NCBI RefSeq assembly: GCF_002116905.1
Contig: NZ_CP015118.1
Span: 5,208,001 to 5,272,000 of the forward strand
Reading direction: 5' to 3'
Source of the DNA: Piscinibacter gummiphilus
Lineage (GTDB): Bacteria; Pseudomonadota; Gammaproteobacteria; Burkholderiales; Burkholderiaceae_C
Length of the DNA stretch: 64,000 nt
The position numbers and the translations under genes were made by a program. Below, in pieces: positions 16,720 to 25,395 of this stretch. The first letter of the stretch is position 1, and each line of letters starts with the position of its first letter. Below the pieces are notes generated by a model, which was not told the origin of the DNA, searched no databases, and worked only from the letters and a program-made list of their open reading frames with translations.

Positions 16720-16735
16720 GGTGTCCGGACCTCGA

Positions 16736-18373
16736 TCAGCCGACGATCTTCGTGGCCGCCGCGTTCAGCTTCGGCGGGTTCTCGAAGGTGTGGAACGGCG
16801 CCGGCGACGGCACTTCCCACTCGAGGCCTTCCGCGCCGTCCCACGGACGCTGCGGTGCCGGCTCGCCCTTGCCGCGCATGCACGGCAGCACGACGAACAG
16901 GAAGAAGTACACCTGCATCAGGCCGAAGCCGAAGGCGCCGATGGTGGCGATCTCGTTGAAGTTCGCGAACTGCATCGGGTAGTCGGCATAGCGGCGCGGC
17001 ATGCCGGCCAGACCCAGGAAGTGCATCGGGAAGAACGTGACGTTGAAGGTGATCAGCGAGCCCCAGAAGTGGAACTTGCCGCGCGCTTCGGAGTACATCA
17101 CGCCGGTCCACTTGGGCATCCAGTAGTACACGCCGGCGAACATCGCGTACAGCGAGCCGGCCACCAGCACGTAGTGGAAGTGGGCCACGACGTAGTAGGT
17201 GTCCTGGAGCTGGATGTCGATGGGGGCCATCGACAGGATCAGGCCGGTGAAGCCACCCATCGTGAACACGAAGATGAAGCCGACCGCGAACAGCATCGGG
17301 GTCTCGAACGTCATGGAGCCACGCCACATGGTGGCGATCCAGTTGAACACCTTCACGCCCGTGGGCACGGAGATGAGCATCGTGGCGTACATGAAGAACA
17401 GCTGGCCGGTGACGGGCATGCCGGTGGCGTACATGTGGTGGGCCCACACGATGAACGACAGGATGGCGATGGACGCGGTGGCGTACACCATCGAGGTGTA
17501 GCCGAACAGGCGCTTGCGGGCGAAGGCCGGGATGATGTGGCTCACGATGCCGAACGCCGGCAGGATCATGATGTAGACCTCGGGGTGGCCGAAGAACCAG
17601 AAGATGTGCTGGTACATGATCGGGTCACCGCCGCCGGCGGGGTTGAAGAAGCTCGTGCCGAAGTGGCGGTCGGTGAGCGTCATCGTGATGGCGCCGGCCA
17701 GCACGGGCATCACGGCGATCAGCAGGTACGCGGTGATGAGCCAGGTCCAGCAGAACATCGGCATCTTCATCAGCGTCATGCCCGGGGCGCGCATGTTGAG
17801 GATGGTCACGATGATGTTGATCGAGCCCATGATCGAGCTGGCGCCGAGGATGTGCATCGCGAAGATGCCGGCGTCCATCGACGGGCCCATCTGCAGCGTC
17901 AGCGGCGCGTAGAGCGTCCAGCCGGCGGCGGGGGCGCCACCGGGCATGAAGAACGACGCCACGAGCATGATGGCCGCGGGGATCATCAGCCAGAAGCTGA
18001 AGTTGTTCATGCGGGCGAAGGCCATGTCGCTCGCGCCGATCTGCAGCGGCACCATCCAGTTCGCAAAGCCCACGAAGGCCGGCATGATGGCGCCGAACAC
18101 CATGATCAGGCCGTGCATGGTGGTCAGCTGGTTGAACAGCTGCGGGTTCACGATCTGCAGGCCCGGCTGGAACAGCTCGGCGCGGATCAGCAGCGCGAGC
18201 ACGCCGCCGATCATCAGCATCGTGAACGAGAACAGCAGGTACAGCGTGCCGATGTCCTTGTGGTTCGTGGCGAACATCCACCGGCGCCAGCCGTGCGGGT
18301 GGTCGTGTGCGTGATCGTCGTGACCGTGGGCGTCACCGGCAACGTGGCCATGGGGGTTGAGTACTGCACTCAT
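16736..18373 (-). CDS. ctaD: cytochrome c oxidase subunit I (aa3 type)
   Basis: This 545-residue catalytic subunit carries heme a, heme a3 and CuB. Twelve helices are visible. Landmarks are the heme a ligand region with LTTMHGLIMVFGAIMPAF, the CuB/Tyr loop FWFFGHPEVYIMILPAFG, the two adjacent His in WAHHMY, and the heme ligands in YYVVAHFHYVLVAG. A His/Asp-rich N-terminal tail (HVAGDAHGHDDHAHDHPHG) may bind metal loosely. It sits between ctaC (33 bases) and the 38-residue assembly protein. Confidence 0.98.
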   Translation of the reverse strand: MSAVLNPHGHVAGDAHGHDDHAHDHPHGWRRWMFATNHKDIGTLYLLFSFTMLMIGGVLALLIRAELFQPGLQIVNPQLFNQLTTMHGLIMVFGAIMPAFVGFANWMVPLQIGASDMAFARMNNFSFWLMIPAAIMLVASFFMPGGAPAAGWTLYAPLTLQMGPSMDAGIFAMHILGASSIMGSINIIVTILNMRAPGMTLMKMPMFCWTWLITAYLLIAVMPVLAGAITMTLTDRHFGTSFFNPAGGGDPIMYQHIFWFFGHPEVYIMILPAFGIVSHIIPAFARKRLFGYTSMVYATASIAILSFIVWAHHMYATGMPVTGQLFFMYATMLISVPTGVKVFNWIATMWRGSMTFETPMLFAVGFIFVFTMGGFTGLILSMAPIDIQLQDTYYVVAHFHYVLVAGSLYAMFAGVYYWMPKWTGVMYSEARGKFHFWGSLITFNVTFFPMHFLGLAGMPRRYADYPMQFANFNEIATIGAFGFGLMQVYFFLFVVLPCMRGKGEPAPQRPWDGAEGLEWEVPSPAPFHTFENPPKLNAAATKIVG

Positions 18374-18406
18374 GTGTCTTCCTTTTGGGCGCTGTTCGGT
18401 GACGGA

Positions 18407-19588
18407 TTACTTGCGGAGGGCCGCAACTTCCTTCGGCTGCACGAGCTGGCCGGTCTTGTTGGACCAGGCGTTCTTCGTGTACGTGATCACGGCGGCGATG
18501 TCGGTGTCGCTCAGCTGCTTCCACGCCGGCATGCCCGGGGGGATGCCGTTCAGCACGGTGTTGATCTGCTTCGCATGGTCGGCGTCGAGCACGACCGGCG
18601 AACCGTCCAGCGCCTTGATGGGGCCGGCGCCCTTGCCGTTGGCCTGGTGGCAGGCCGCGCAGTTCGAGTACACCTTCTCGCCGCGGGCGATCAGGTCGGG
18701 CAGCGCCCACACCTTGTTCGGGTCGTCCGCCTTCGCGGCCAGTTCCTTCTTCTTGGCTTCCGTCCAGGCGGTGTAGTCGGCGGCGGACAGCACCTTCACG
18801 TGGATGGGCATGTACGCGTGTTCCTTGCCGCACAGCTCGGCGCACTGGCCGTAGAAGTCGCCGGTTTTGGTGGCGCGGAACCAGGTGTCGCGCACGAAGC
18901 CGGGGATGGCGTCCTGCTTGATGCCGAAGGCCGGGACCATGAACGCGTGGATCACGTCGTTCGCGGTGGTGATGATGCGGATCTTCTTGTCGACCGGCAC
19001 CACGAGCGGGTTGTCGACCTTCAGCAGGTAGTCGTCCACCGGCGCGGGCTTGCCGCTGTCGGAGGCTTCGCGCTGGGCGGCGTCGAGCGTGGAGATGAAG
19101 GCGAGGCCTTCGCCTTCACCCTTCAGGTAGTCGTAGCCCCACTTCCACTGGTAGCCGGTGGCCTTGATGGTGAGGTCGGCGGCGCTGGTGTCCTTCATCG
19201 CGACCACGACCTTCGTGGCCGGCAGGGCCATCCCGATCACGATGACGAAGGGCACGATCGTCCAGATGATCTCGACGGTGGTGCTTTCGTGGAAGTTGGC
19301 CGACTTCGCACCCTTGGACCGGCGGTGCTTGAAGATCGAATAGAACATGACCCCGAAGACGCCGATGAAGATCACCGTGCAGATGATCAGCATGAAGCTG
19401 TGCAGCCACTGCTGGTCCGCGGCGATCTGGGTGACCGGCGGATGCAGATTGATCTGGTTCACGGCCGGGCCGCCCTTGAGGTCGTTCACCGCGAACGCCG
19501 CGGAGCTTCCCAGGGAGACGCAGAGCGCCAGACAGAGCTGACCAGCCTTGTGCCACGCGGGCCGCAGTGAGTTCATCGTCTTCATCAT
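18407..19588 (-). CDS. ctaC: cytochrome c oxidase subunit II with C-terminal cytochrome c domain
   Basis: About 393 residues, starting from the ATG at 19588 (others at 19612 and 19585). A signal peptide ending AAFA is followed by two membrane helices and the CuA domain with CAELCGKEHAYMPI. A fused cytochrome c domain carries CAACHQ and a distal Met in PPGMPAWK, making this the caa3-like form of subunit II. WTIVPFVIVIGMALPA is the usual second helix. It donates electrons from cytochrome c to subunit I. No strong ribosome site separates the candidate starts. Confidence 0.96.
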   Translation of the reverse strand: MMKTMNSLRPAWHKAGQLCLALCVSLGSSAAFAVNDLKGGPAVNQINLHPPVTQIAADQQWLHSFMLIICTVIFIGVFGVMFYSIFKHRRSKGAKSANFHESTTVEIIWTIVPFVIVIGMALPATKVVVAMKDTSAADLTIKATGYQWKWGYDYLKGEGEGLAFISTLDAAQREASDSGKPAPVDDYLLKVDNPLVVPVDKKIRIITTANDVIHAFMVPAFGIKQDAIPGFVRDTWFRATKTGDFYGQCAELCGKEHAYMPIHVKVLSAADYTAWTEAKKKELAAKADDPNKVWALPDLIARGEKVYSNCAACHQANGKGAGPIKALDGSPVVLDADHAKQINTVLNGIPPGMPAWKQLSDTDIAAVITYTKNAWSNKTGQLVQPKEVAALRK

Positions 19589-19608
19589 GGTCGTTCTAGT
19601 TTCCAAAA

Positions 19609-20193
19609 TCACATCGATGCCGGCTTCGGCGTGGTGCCCTGGTGCCAGCGGCGCAGCGCCAAACGCAACTCCTCGGCCAGCTGGCGGCGCTGCTCCGGGG
19701 CGACGAACCGCCCCACCGCGATGCGCCGTCCCTGGCCCGACAACTCGATCAGGGACCGGTCGCCGGTTTCAGGTTCCACCCGGACCCACGCCGGCTGGAA
19801 CTCGACCCGCTCGACGTGCGACCCGCTCGCGCGTTCCACGGTCAGGCGGTCCCCCCTCAACACAATGCATTCCCGGTCGAACGCGTGGCGGGCGAGCAGC
19901 CAGCCGATGCCTCCGACACCCATGAGCTGGACCCAGGCCAGCGGCATGACGACCTGGGCGCCGTGCGCCCAGAACACCGAGGCCACCGCGAGCGACACCG
20001 CGCACAGCGCGGCATAGGCCACCACCAGGCGGGGCACCCCGCGCGCCCGGTCCGCACCGGTGCGTTCGAGGACCCAGTCGACCGACCATTCCGAATCGCC
20101 GGCCATCCGCCCCGCCGACGACTCGCGGCCGAATTGGAAACCTTCCCGGTTTCCTTTCGGTGGCCACGCGCTGGTCGAAGTGGTAACGGACAT
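19609..20193 (-). CDS. DUF2244 integral membrane protein
   Basis: This 194-residue protein starts from the ATG at 20193 (MSVTTSTSAW). Two adjacent helices (about 60-100) are followed by a cytoplasmic beta-rich domain (VEFQPAWVRVEP...IELSGQGRRIAVGRFVAPEQRRQLAEELRLAL), typical of DUF2244. The family is commonly found next to ctaC, and here it ends 20 bases before it. An in-frame ATG at 20304 would add 37 residues that look like promoter-region sequence, so I prefer the shorter form. Function is unknown beyond the link to the oxidase. Confidence 0.85.
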   Translation of the reverse strand: MSVTTSTSAWPPKGNREGFQFGRESSAGRMAGDSEWSVDWVLERTGADRARGVPRLVVAYAALCAVSLAVASVFWAHGAQVVMPLAWVQLMGVGGIGWLLARHAFDRECIVLRGDRLTVERASGSHVERVEFQPAWVRVEPETGDRSLIELSGQGRRIAVGRFVAPEQRRQLAEELRLALRRWHQGTTPKPASM

Positions 20194-20252
20194 GGTGCTG
20201 CTGCGGTCTAACGGGTCTGTAGGCCGACAGTTCACCGAAAGCGCGCCCAGCG

Positions 20253-20267
20253 CTTTCACGCTGAAAG
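20253..20267. promoter_or_regulatory. palindrome in the leader of the oxidase cluster
   Basis: CTTTCA-CGC-TGAAAG is a perfect 6-base inverted repeat with a 3-base centre, 60 bases upstream of the DUF2244 start. It lies in the 157-base gap that would hold the promoter of the DUF2244-ctaC-ctaD unit. A regulator site is possible; no known consensus is matched. Confidence 0.3.
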
Positions 20268-20350
20268 TACCGACGCGCGCACGCCCAAGGCGAACCTGTG
20301 TCATTCAAGCCCACGAGTTTAACGCAGCGCGGGCAGGGGTATTGGGGGCG

Positions 20351-21259
20351 TTAATCCCGAGTGTCGCGCTTGCGTACCAGGGTACGCATTTCTTCGAGCG
20401 AAACCGTGGTTTCCGTGCTCGGTTTCCTCCGCGGGGGCACCTTGAAGGCGTGGCCGTAGGCCACTTCGACGCGCAGATGCAACCGTCCGTCGTTTCCCCG
20501 CAACCCGTTCAGTTCATCGACGAGGCGCTTCCGCCACCGGGGGGTGCGCAGGCCGGGGAACCGGTCGGGGGACGCGTTGCCGCCCAGGCCGCGCAGCTCC
20601 GCGAGCAGCGCCTCGGGGTCGGCCCAGCTCAGATGCAGGGTCTCCTGGTCCATCACCGGGTCGGCGAAACCGGCGTGCACCAGCATGTCGCCCAGGTCGT
20701 GCATGTCGACGAACTCGGCCATCGCCGGGGGCCAGCCCAGGCGGGCGTACAGGTCGCGCAGCTCGCGGAGGGTGTCCGGACCCAGGCACGAGAACATCAC
20801 GAAGCCGTCGACCGCGAGCGCACGGTGCCAGCGGGCGATGGCCTGGGTGGGGTCGGCCGTGCCGTGCAGCATCATGTTGGCCCAGACGAGCTGCACGCCG
20901 CCCTCGGCAAGGTCGTCGGGACCGGCGACCTCGGGCTTCTGCGTGCGCGACCACGGCCACCGGCCCTTGGCCGTCGCCGCGCGGGCGCGTTCCCGCAGGG
21001 CCTCGGTGGGTTCGACCTGGATGCGGCGCGCCTCGGGGTAGGCCTTCGCCAGCAGCTCGGCCCCCGCACCCGCGAAGCTCCACCAGTCGGCGAGTGCCGT
21101 CGGGCGCAGCTTGATGATGTCGAGCCGGTCGGCCATGCGCCGCGCCACCTCCCCGTGCAGCCACGGGGCCGCGTCCGCCTTCGCGAGGCGGTTCAGGGCC
21201 GTCAGCACGCGCCTCAGGTCGAGGCGGCGTTTCGGCGTGGAATCGGGGGCGGTGCTCAT
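20351..21259 (-). CDS. BioC-like SAM-dependent methyltransferase
   Basis: This 302-residue protein starts from the ATG at 21259 (MSTAPDSTPKRRLDLRRVL). The class I methyltransferase core shows RMADRLDIIKLRPTALADWWSFAGAGAELL as a degraded motif I region, then QLVWANMMLHGTADPTQAIARWHRALAVDGFVMFSCLGPDTLRELR. The last stretch is shared with BioC malonyl-ACP methyltransferases. The usual glycine-rich GxGxG is altered to AGAGAE. The assignment to biotin synthesis is uncertain because no bio genes adjoin. It diverges from comF with 23 bases between the start codons. Confidence 0.7.
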   Translation of the reverse strand: MSTAPDSTPKRRLDLRRVLTALNRLAKADAAPWLHGEVARRMADRLDIIKLRPTALADWWSFAGAGAELLAKAYPEARRIQVEPTEALRERARAATAKGRWPWSRTQKPEVAGPDDLAEGGVQLVWANMMLHGTADPTQAIARWHRALAVDGFVMFSCLGPDTLRELRDLYARLGWPPAMAEFVDMHDLGDMLVHAGFADPVMDQETLHLSWADPEALLAELRGLGGNASPDRFPGLRTPRWRKRLVDELNGLRGNDGRLHLRVEVAYGHAFKVPPRRKPSTETTVSLEEMRTLVRKRDTRD

Positions 21260-21282
21260 CGGGGCGTCAGTATATTGACCGG

Positions 21283-21996
21283 GTGCTGTCCGCCTCGTTC
21301 GTCCGCCGAATGCCCTTGGCCCTGAACCTGGTGCCCAGCCTGTGCGCCGTGTGCCGCGGCTGGGGCCCGTCGCGGGTGTGCCCCGACTGCCTCGCCCGGT
21401 TCGCGGCTCCCGCCCCCCGCTGCTGCCGCTGCGCGCTGAGGGTGCCCGAGGGCACCAGCACCTGCGGAGCGTGCCTCGTGGCGCCCTCCCCACTCGATGG
21501 CGCCACGGCCGCGGTCGACTACGCGTTCCCGTGGGACCAGTTGCTGCTCGCATTCAAGTTCCACGCGGCCCTCGACCTGGCGCCGGCCCTCGCCGAACGG
21601 CTTCGCGCGGCGGCGCAGTCACCCGGGCAGGCCCCGCCCGACCTCGTGCTGCCCGCGCCCCAGAGCCCGGCCCGCCTGCGCGAACGCGGCTTCAACCAGG
21701 CCTGGGAACTCGCACGCCGCCTGGGCCTCGACGCCGACCCGCACACGCTGCTGCGCGTGCGGCACACGCCCCACCAGCTCGCGTTGCCCGAGGCGAGCCG
21801 GGCCGCGAACGTGCGCGGCGCGTTCGCGGTGGAGCCGTCACGCCGCCACCGGCTCGCGGGCCGGCACGTGGCCGTGGTGGACGACGTGATGACCACCGGG
21901 GCCACCGGCCGCGAGGTGGCGAAGGTGCTGCACGAGGCCGGTGCCGCCTCGGTGCGCTGGTGGGTGGTGGCACGCACGCCGCGCCCGTCCGACTGA
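21283..21996 (+). CDS. comF: ComF-family phosphoribosyltransferase
   Basis: This 237-residue protein starts from the GTG at 21283. An N-terminal zinc-ribbon region carries four CxxC-type pairs (CAVC, CPDC, CCRC, CGAC). It is followed by the double-zinc-ribbon family's PRTase-like domain with the PRPP loop VVDDVMTTGAT and the LPAPQSPARLRERGFNQAWELAR signature. ComF proteins are needed for DNA uptake in competent bacteria, and PRTase activity has not generally been shown. The start lies in the short divergent gap with the BioC-like gene. Confidence 0.9.
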   Translation: MLSASFVRRMPLALNLVPSLCAVCRGWGPSRVCPDCLARFAAPAPRCCRCALRVPEGTSTCGACLVAPSPLDGATAAVDYAFPWDQLLLAFKFHAALDLAPALAERLRAAAQSPGQAPPDLVLPAPQSPARLRERGFNQAWELARRLGLDADPHTLLRVRHTPHQLALPEASRAANVRGAFAVEPSRRHRLAGRHVAVVDDVMTTGATGREVAKVLHEAGAASVRWWVVARTPRPSD

Positions 21997-22026
21997 ACTC
22001 GCAGGCCGGGCACAATCGGCGCCACC

Positions 22027-22497
22027 ATGTTCAACATCGTGCTCGTCCACCCCGAGATCCCGCCCAACACCGGCAACGTGATCCGCCTCGCGGCCAACAC
22101 CGGCTGCGCCCTGCACCTGATCGAACCCCTCGGCTTCTCGATGGACGACCGCCTGCTGCGCCGCGCGGGCCTCGACTACCACGAGTACGCGCCGGTGCAG
22201 CGGCACGCCTCGTGGTCCGCCTTCCTCGAGACGGCCCGCCCCGCGCCCGATCGCCTCTTCGCGTTCACCACCCGCGGCAGCCGGCTGCTGCCCGAGTTCG
22301 GGTGGCAGGCGGGCGACTGGTTCGTGTTCGGCTCCGAGACGGCGGGGTTGCCCGCCGACCTGCGCGATGGGTTCCCGGAATCGCAGCGCGTGCGCCTGCC
22401 GATGCGCGCGGGGCAGCGCAGCCTCAACCTCAGCAATGCGGTGGCGGTGACGGTGTTCGACGCGTGGCGGCAGAACGGGTACGACGGCGGAGCGTAA
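22027..22497 (+). CDS. trmL: tRNA (cytidine(34)-2'-O)-methyltransferase
   Basis: This 156-residue SPOUT-class (trefoil-knot) methyltransferase modifies the wobble C/U34 of leucine tRNAs. MFNIVLVHPEIPPNTGNVIRL is the TrmL N-terminus, and the knot carries FGSETAGLP and RSLNLSNAVAVTVFDAWRQ, which bind SAM. Length matches the family (about 155). It lies 30 bases after comF on the same strand. Confidence 0.95.
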   Translation: MFNIVLVHPEIPPNTGNVIRLAANTGCALHLIEPLGFSMDDRLLRRAGLDYHEYAPVQRHASWSAFLETARPAPDRLFAFTTRGSRLLPEFGWQAGDWFVFGSETAGLPADLRDGFPESQRVRLPMRAGQRSLNLSNAVAVTVFDAWRQNGYDGGA

Positions 22498-22504
22498 AAG
22501 CCAT

Positions 22505-22531
22505 GTCATCCCGGCGCAGGCCGGGATGGCC
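22505..22531. repeat. REP-like palindrome after trmL
   Basis: GTCATCCCGGCGCAGGCCGGGATGGC is one copy of the palindromic unit also found at 10296 and 49081. ATCCCGGC and GCCGGGAT pair around a GCAG loop. It fills the 44-base space between convergent trmL and the Bug gene and may also act as a terminator. Confidence 0.65.
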
Positions 22532-22541
22532 ATCGTGAGTG

Positions 22542-23513
22542 CTATTCGGGCAACACACCCGCCACGCGGATCACCTTCGCCCACCGCTCGCGTTCGGTCA
22601 CCATCAACCCGCGAAGGGCGTCAGGTGTCGTCCCCGCCGCCGTGAAGTACTGCCCCAGCAGCTTCGTGCGGAAGTCGTTGCCCTTGACGATGCGGATCAC
22701 CTCGCGCGACATGCGCTCGATCATCGGCGCCGGCGTGCCCGCCGGCGCGAGCACCGCCTGCCACGAGATGGCCTCGAAGCCCGGATGCCCGAGTTCGGCC
22801 AGCGCCGGCAGGTCGGGCAGCGAGGCCACGCGGCCGAGGCTCGTGACGCCGAGGGCGCGCAGCTTGCCGGCCTTGACCTGTGCCATCGCGAGGCCCGGCA
22901 CCATGAAGGCGGCCTGCACCTGGCCCGCGAGGATCGCGTTGACCACCTGAGGGAAGCCCGCGTAGGGCACGTGCACGAGTTCGAGCCCGGTGCGCGTGCG
23001 GAACCATTCCATCGCGAGGTGCGACGCACTGCCGTTGCCCACGCTGCCGTAGTTCCACGCGCCGCGCTTCTGCTTCGCGACACGAACTAAGTCGGCGAGG
23101 GTGTCGACGCCCAGCCGCGGGTCGACCACCAGCACATTGGGCGACGTGGCCACGAGCGACACCGGCGCGAGGTCGCGCACCGGGTCGTAGGGCAGGCGTT
23201 TCGACAGCAGCGGCGCGGTCACGAGCGGCCCCTGGATCGTGAAGAGCCACGTGAGGCCGTCGGGTGCGCTCTTGGCCACCACACCCGTGCCGATGTTGCC
23301 ACCGGCGCCGGGCTTGTTGTCGACCACCACGGGCTGCCCGAGCGACTGCGCGAGCGGCTCGGCGAGCAGCCGCGCGACGATGTCGGGCGAACTGCCCGGC
23401 GGGAACGGCACGACGAGGCGCAACGGATGCGACGGCCACGCCTCGGCGCGGGCCGCCCACGGCACGCACAGCGCGCCGGCCCCGGCCAGCAGGTGGCGGC
23501 GGTTCACCGTCAC
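22542..23513 (-). CDS. Bug-family tripartite tricarboxylate transporter substrate-binding protein
   Basis: This 323-residue protein is periplasmic and probably binds a carboxylate for a TctAB-type transporter. The GTG at 23513 overlaps the gpsA stop (GTGA). The N-terminus VNRRHLLAGAGALCVPWAARA is a Tat-like or Sec signal. Family landmarks are LVVPFPPGSSPDIVARLL, VVDNKPGAGGNIGTGVVAKSAPDGLT, YGSVGNGSASHLAMEWF and VPYAGFPQVVNAILAGQVQ. No transporter membrane genes adjoin, which is usual for this large orphan family in Burkholderiales. Confidence 0.9.
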   Translation of the reverse strand: MTVNRRHLLAGAGALCVPWAARAEAWPSHPLRLVVPFPPGSSPDIVARLLAEPLAQSLGQPVVVDNKPGAGGNIGTGVVAKSAPDGLTWLFTIQGPLVTAPLLSKRLPYDPVRDLAPVSLVATSPNVLVVDPRLGVDTLADLVRVAKQKRGAWNYGSVGNGSASHLAMEWFRTRTGLELVHVPYAGFPQVVNAILAGQVQAAFMVPGLAMAQVKAGKLRALGVTSLGRVASLPDLPALAELGHPGFEAISWQAVLAPAGTPAPMIERMSREVIRIVKGNDFRTKLLGQYFTAAGTTPDALRGLMVTERERWAKVIRVAGVLPE

Positions 23514-24499
23514 CAGACTTCGCGCTGGGCTTCGCGCGACATCAGCGCGCGGATGGCCTGCTGCGGCGTGATGCGCGCCTCGAGCACATCCACCACCGCC
23601 TCGGTGATGGGCATGGGCACCGCCAGCGCCTTCGCGCGCTGCAGCACCGTGGCCGCGCACGCGACGCCCTCGGCCACGTGCCCCAGTTCCTGGAGGATGC
23701 GTGGCAGCGGCAGCCCCTGCGCGAGCAGCAGGCCCACCTTGCGGTTGCGCGACAGGTCACCGGTGGCGGTGAGCACCAGGTCGCCGAGGCCGCTCAGGCC
23801 CATGAAGGTTTCCGCGCGGGCGCCGAGGGCAAGGCCCAGCCGCGTGATCTCGGCGAGGCCGCGCGTGATGAGCGCCGCACGGGCGTTGAGCCCGAGCTGC
23901 ATGCCGTCGGCGATGCCGGTGGCGATGGCGAGCACGTTCTTCACCGCGCCACCCACCTCCACGCCCACGGGGTCTTCCGACGCGTAGATGCGCAGGCGTT
24001 CGCCGTGCAGCACGTCGATGGCGAGCTGCGTGAGGGAGGCATCGGTGCTGGCGGCCACGAGGGCGGCCGGCTGGCCCCGGGCCACCTCGAGCGCGAAGCT
24101 GGGGCCGGACAGGATGCCCACCCGGGCGAGGTCGGGCCGCACCGCCTGAGCCACCTCGTGCCCGAGCCGGCCGGTCACGCCCTGGAAGCCCTTGCACAGC
24201 CACAGCACCCCCTGGCAGTCGGCGGGCAGCCGCTCCAGCGTGGCCTGCAGACCGGCCATGGGCGTGCCCACGATGATCAGGCCGTCGCGGGCATGGGCCA
24301 CCGCCGCGTCGAAGTCGGCGGTGACGTCGAGCCCGTCGGGCAGCGCGATGCCGGGCAGGTAGCGCCCGTTCTCACGCGAGGCGGCGATCGTGGCCGCCTG
24401 GGCCGCATCGCGGGCCCACAGCAAGGTGGGGTGGCGCGGGGCCACGCTCACCGCGAGGGCGGTGCCCCAGGCACCGGCCCCGAGAACCGACACGTTCAT
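23510..24499 (-). CDS. gpsA: glycerol-3-phosphate dehydrogenase (NAD(P)+)
   Basis: This 329-residue cytoplasmic enzyme reduces dihydroxyacetone phosphate to sn-glycerol 3-phosphate for phospholipid synthesis. The nucleotide-binding loop is GAGAWG (7-12). The catalytic Lys lies in VGGAVKNVLAIATGIADG and the substrate motif in SGPSFALEVARGQPAA. GLSGLGDLVLTATGDLSRNRKVG is diagnostic. It follows secB by 19 bases; the order rhodanese, grxC, secB, gpsA is also found in enterobacteria. Confidence 0.97.
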   Translation of the reverse strand: MNVSVLGAGAWGTALAVSVAPRHPTLLWARDAAQAATIAASRENGRYLPGIALPDGLDVTADFDAAVAHARDGLIIVGTPMAGLQATLERLPADCQGVLWLCKGFQGVTGRLGHEVAQAVRPDLARVGILSGPSFALEVARGQPAALVAASTDASLTQLAIDVLHGERLRIYASEDPVGVEVGGAVKNVLAIATGIADGMQLGLNARAALITRGLAEITRLGLALGARAETFMGLSGLGDLVLTATGDLSRNRKVGLLLAQGLPLPRILQELGHVAEGVACAATVLQRAKALAVPMPITEAVVDVLEARITPQQAIRALMSREAQREVW

Positions 24500-24518
24500 C
24501 GATGAACGCCCCGGCCGA

Positions 24519-24977
24519 TCAGTTGGCGCCGTTCGGGCCTGCGCCAGCCTGTTGCTGCTGCTGGGCTTCGTACATGGCCTGGAAGTTCACTTCCGACAGC
24601 AGCACCGGCGGGAAGCCGCCGCGCGTGCAGATGTCCGACACCACGGCGCGCAGGTACGGGTACACGATCTGCGGGCAGGCGATGCCCAGGATGGGCTGCA
24701 GCTGGTCCTGCGGGATGTTGCGGATCTCGAAGATGCCGGCCTGCTTGGCTTCCACCAGGAACAGGGTCTTGTCGTTGACGGTGGTGGTGACCGTGGCAGT
24801 GACGCTCACTTCGTACATGCCCTCGCCGACCGGCTCCACGCCGAGACCCAGGTTGATGTCCACGTGCGGCTGGGCCTGCTCGAGGAAGATCAGCGGCGAG
24901 TTCGGCTGCTCGAGGGACAGGTCCTTCAGGTACAGGCGCTGGATCTGGAACACGGGGGTCTGGTCTTGGTCTGCCAT
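24519..24977 (-). CDS. secB: protein-export chaperone SecB
   Basis: This 152-residue cytoplasmic tetrameric chaperone holds preproteins unfolded for SecA. The start at 24977 (MADQDQTPVFQIQRLYLKD) is the family N-terminus; an ATG two codons earlier is possible. Landmarks are SFELP-equivalent LSLEQPNSPLIF, then LGIACPQIVYPYLRAVVSDICTRGGFPPVLLSEVNF, which forms the peptide groove and tetramer face. The tail ends in a Gln/Ala-rich stretch. A terminator-like hairpin sits just ahead of its ribosome site. Confidence 0.97.
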   Translation of the reverse strand: MADQDQTPVFQIQRLYLKDLSLEQPNSPLIFLEQAQPHVDINLGLGVEPVGEGMYEVSVTATVTTTVNDKTLFLVEAKQAGIFEIRNIPQDQLQPILGIACPQIVYPYLRAVVSDICTRGGFPPVLLSEVNFQAMYEAQQQQQAGAGPNGAN

Positions 24978-24997
24978 GGTCATCTCTCAATCACAAG

Positions 24998-25025
24998 AAA
25001 AAGCCCGCAACCGAGGGTTGCGGGC
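24998..25025 (-). terminator. terminator-like hairpin between grxC and secB
   Basis: On the minus strand GCCCGCAACC pairs with GGTTGCGGGC around a 3-base loop and is followed by five T. That is a textbook intrinsic terminator. It lies in the short gap after grxC and only about 20 bases before the secB start, so it either ends the grxC transcript or partly attenuates expression of secB and gpsA. Confidence 0.75.
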
Positions 25026-25112
25026 GGTGTGCCGCGGATTATGTCGCAGCGCCCGTGACATTCCGTGGGGACAGACCCCAACGTCGTCAGGCGTTCGGGC
25101 GGGGGACGGCCG

Positions 25113-25370
25113 TCAGGCGTTCAGCAGGGGCACGAGCCCACCGCGCTGGTCGAGCGCGATCAGGTCGTCGCAGCCGCCGACGTGGGTGTCGCCGATGAAG
25201 ATCTGAGGCACCGTGCGGCGGCCGGTGATCTCCATCATCGTGGCGCGCTGGGAGGGATCGAGGTCGATGCGGACTTCGTCGATGGCATCGACCCCGCGCT
25301 GCTTCAGCAGGCTCTTCGCACGGATGCAGAAGGGACAAACCTGCGTCGTGTACATCTTGACTGCTTGCAT
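25113..25370 (-). CDS. grxC: glutaredoxin 3
   Basis: This is an 85-residue thiol-disulfide oxidoreductase that uses glutathione. The dithiol active site is CPFC in TTQVCPFCIRAKSLL. The glutathione-binding TVPQIFIGDTHVGGCDDL is complete. Start at 25370 gives the family N-terminus MQAVKMYTT. It follows the rhodanese gene by 25 bases and precedes secB. Confidence 0.96.
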   Translation of the reverse strand: MQAVKMYTTQVCPFCIRAKSLLKQRGVDAIDEVRIDLDPSQRATMMEITGRRTVPQIFIGDTHVGGCDDLIALDQRGGLVPLLNA

Positions 25371-25395
25371 CGTCGAACTTTCTTCGCTTTCCAGG

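Noticed and set aside
16622..19570. A long plus-strand frame opposite ctaC and ctaD
   Set aside because: Antisense shadow of two well-identified oxidase genes.
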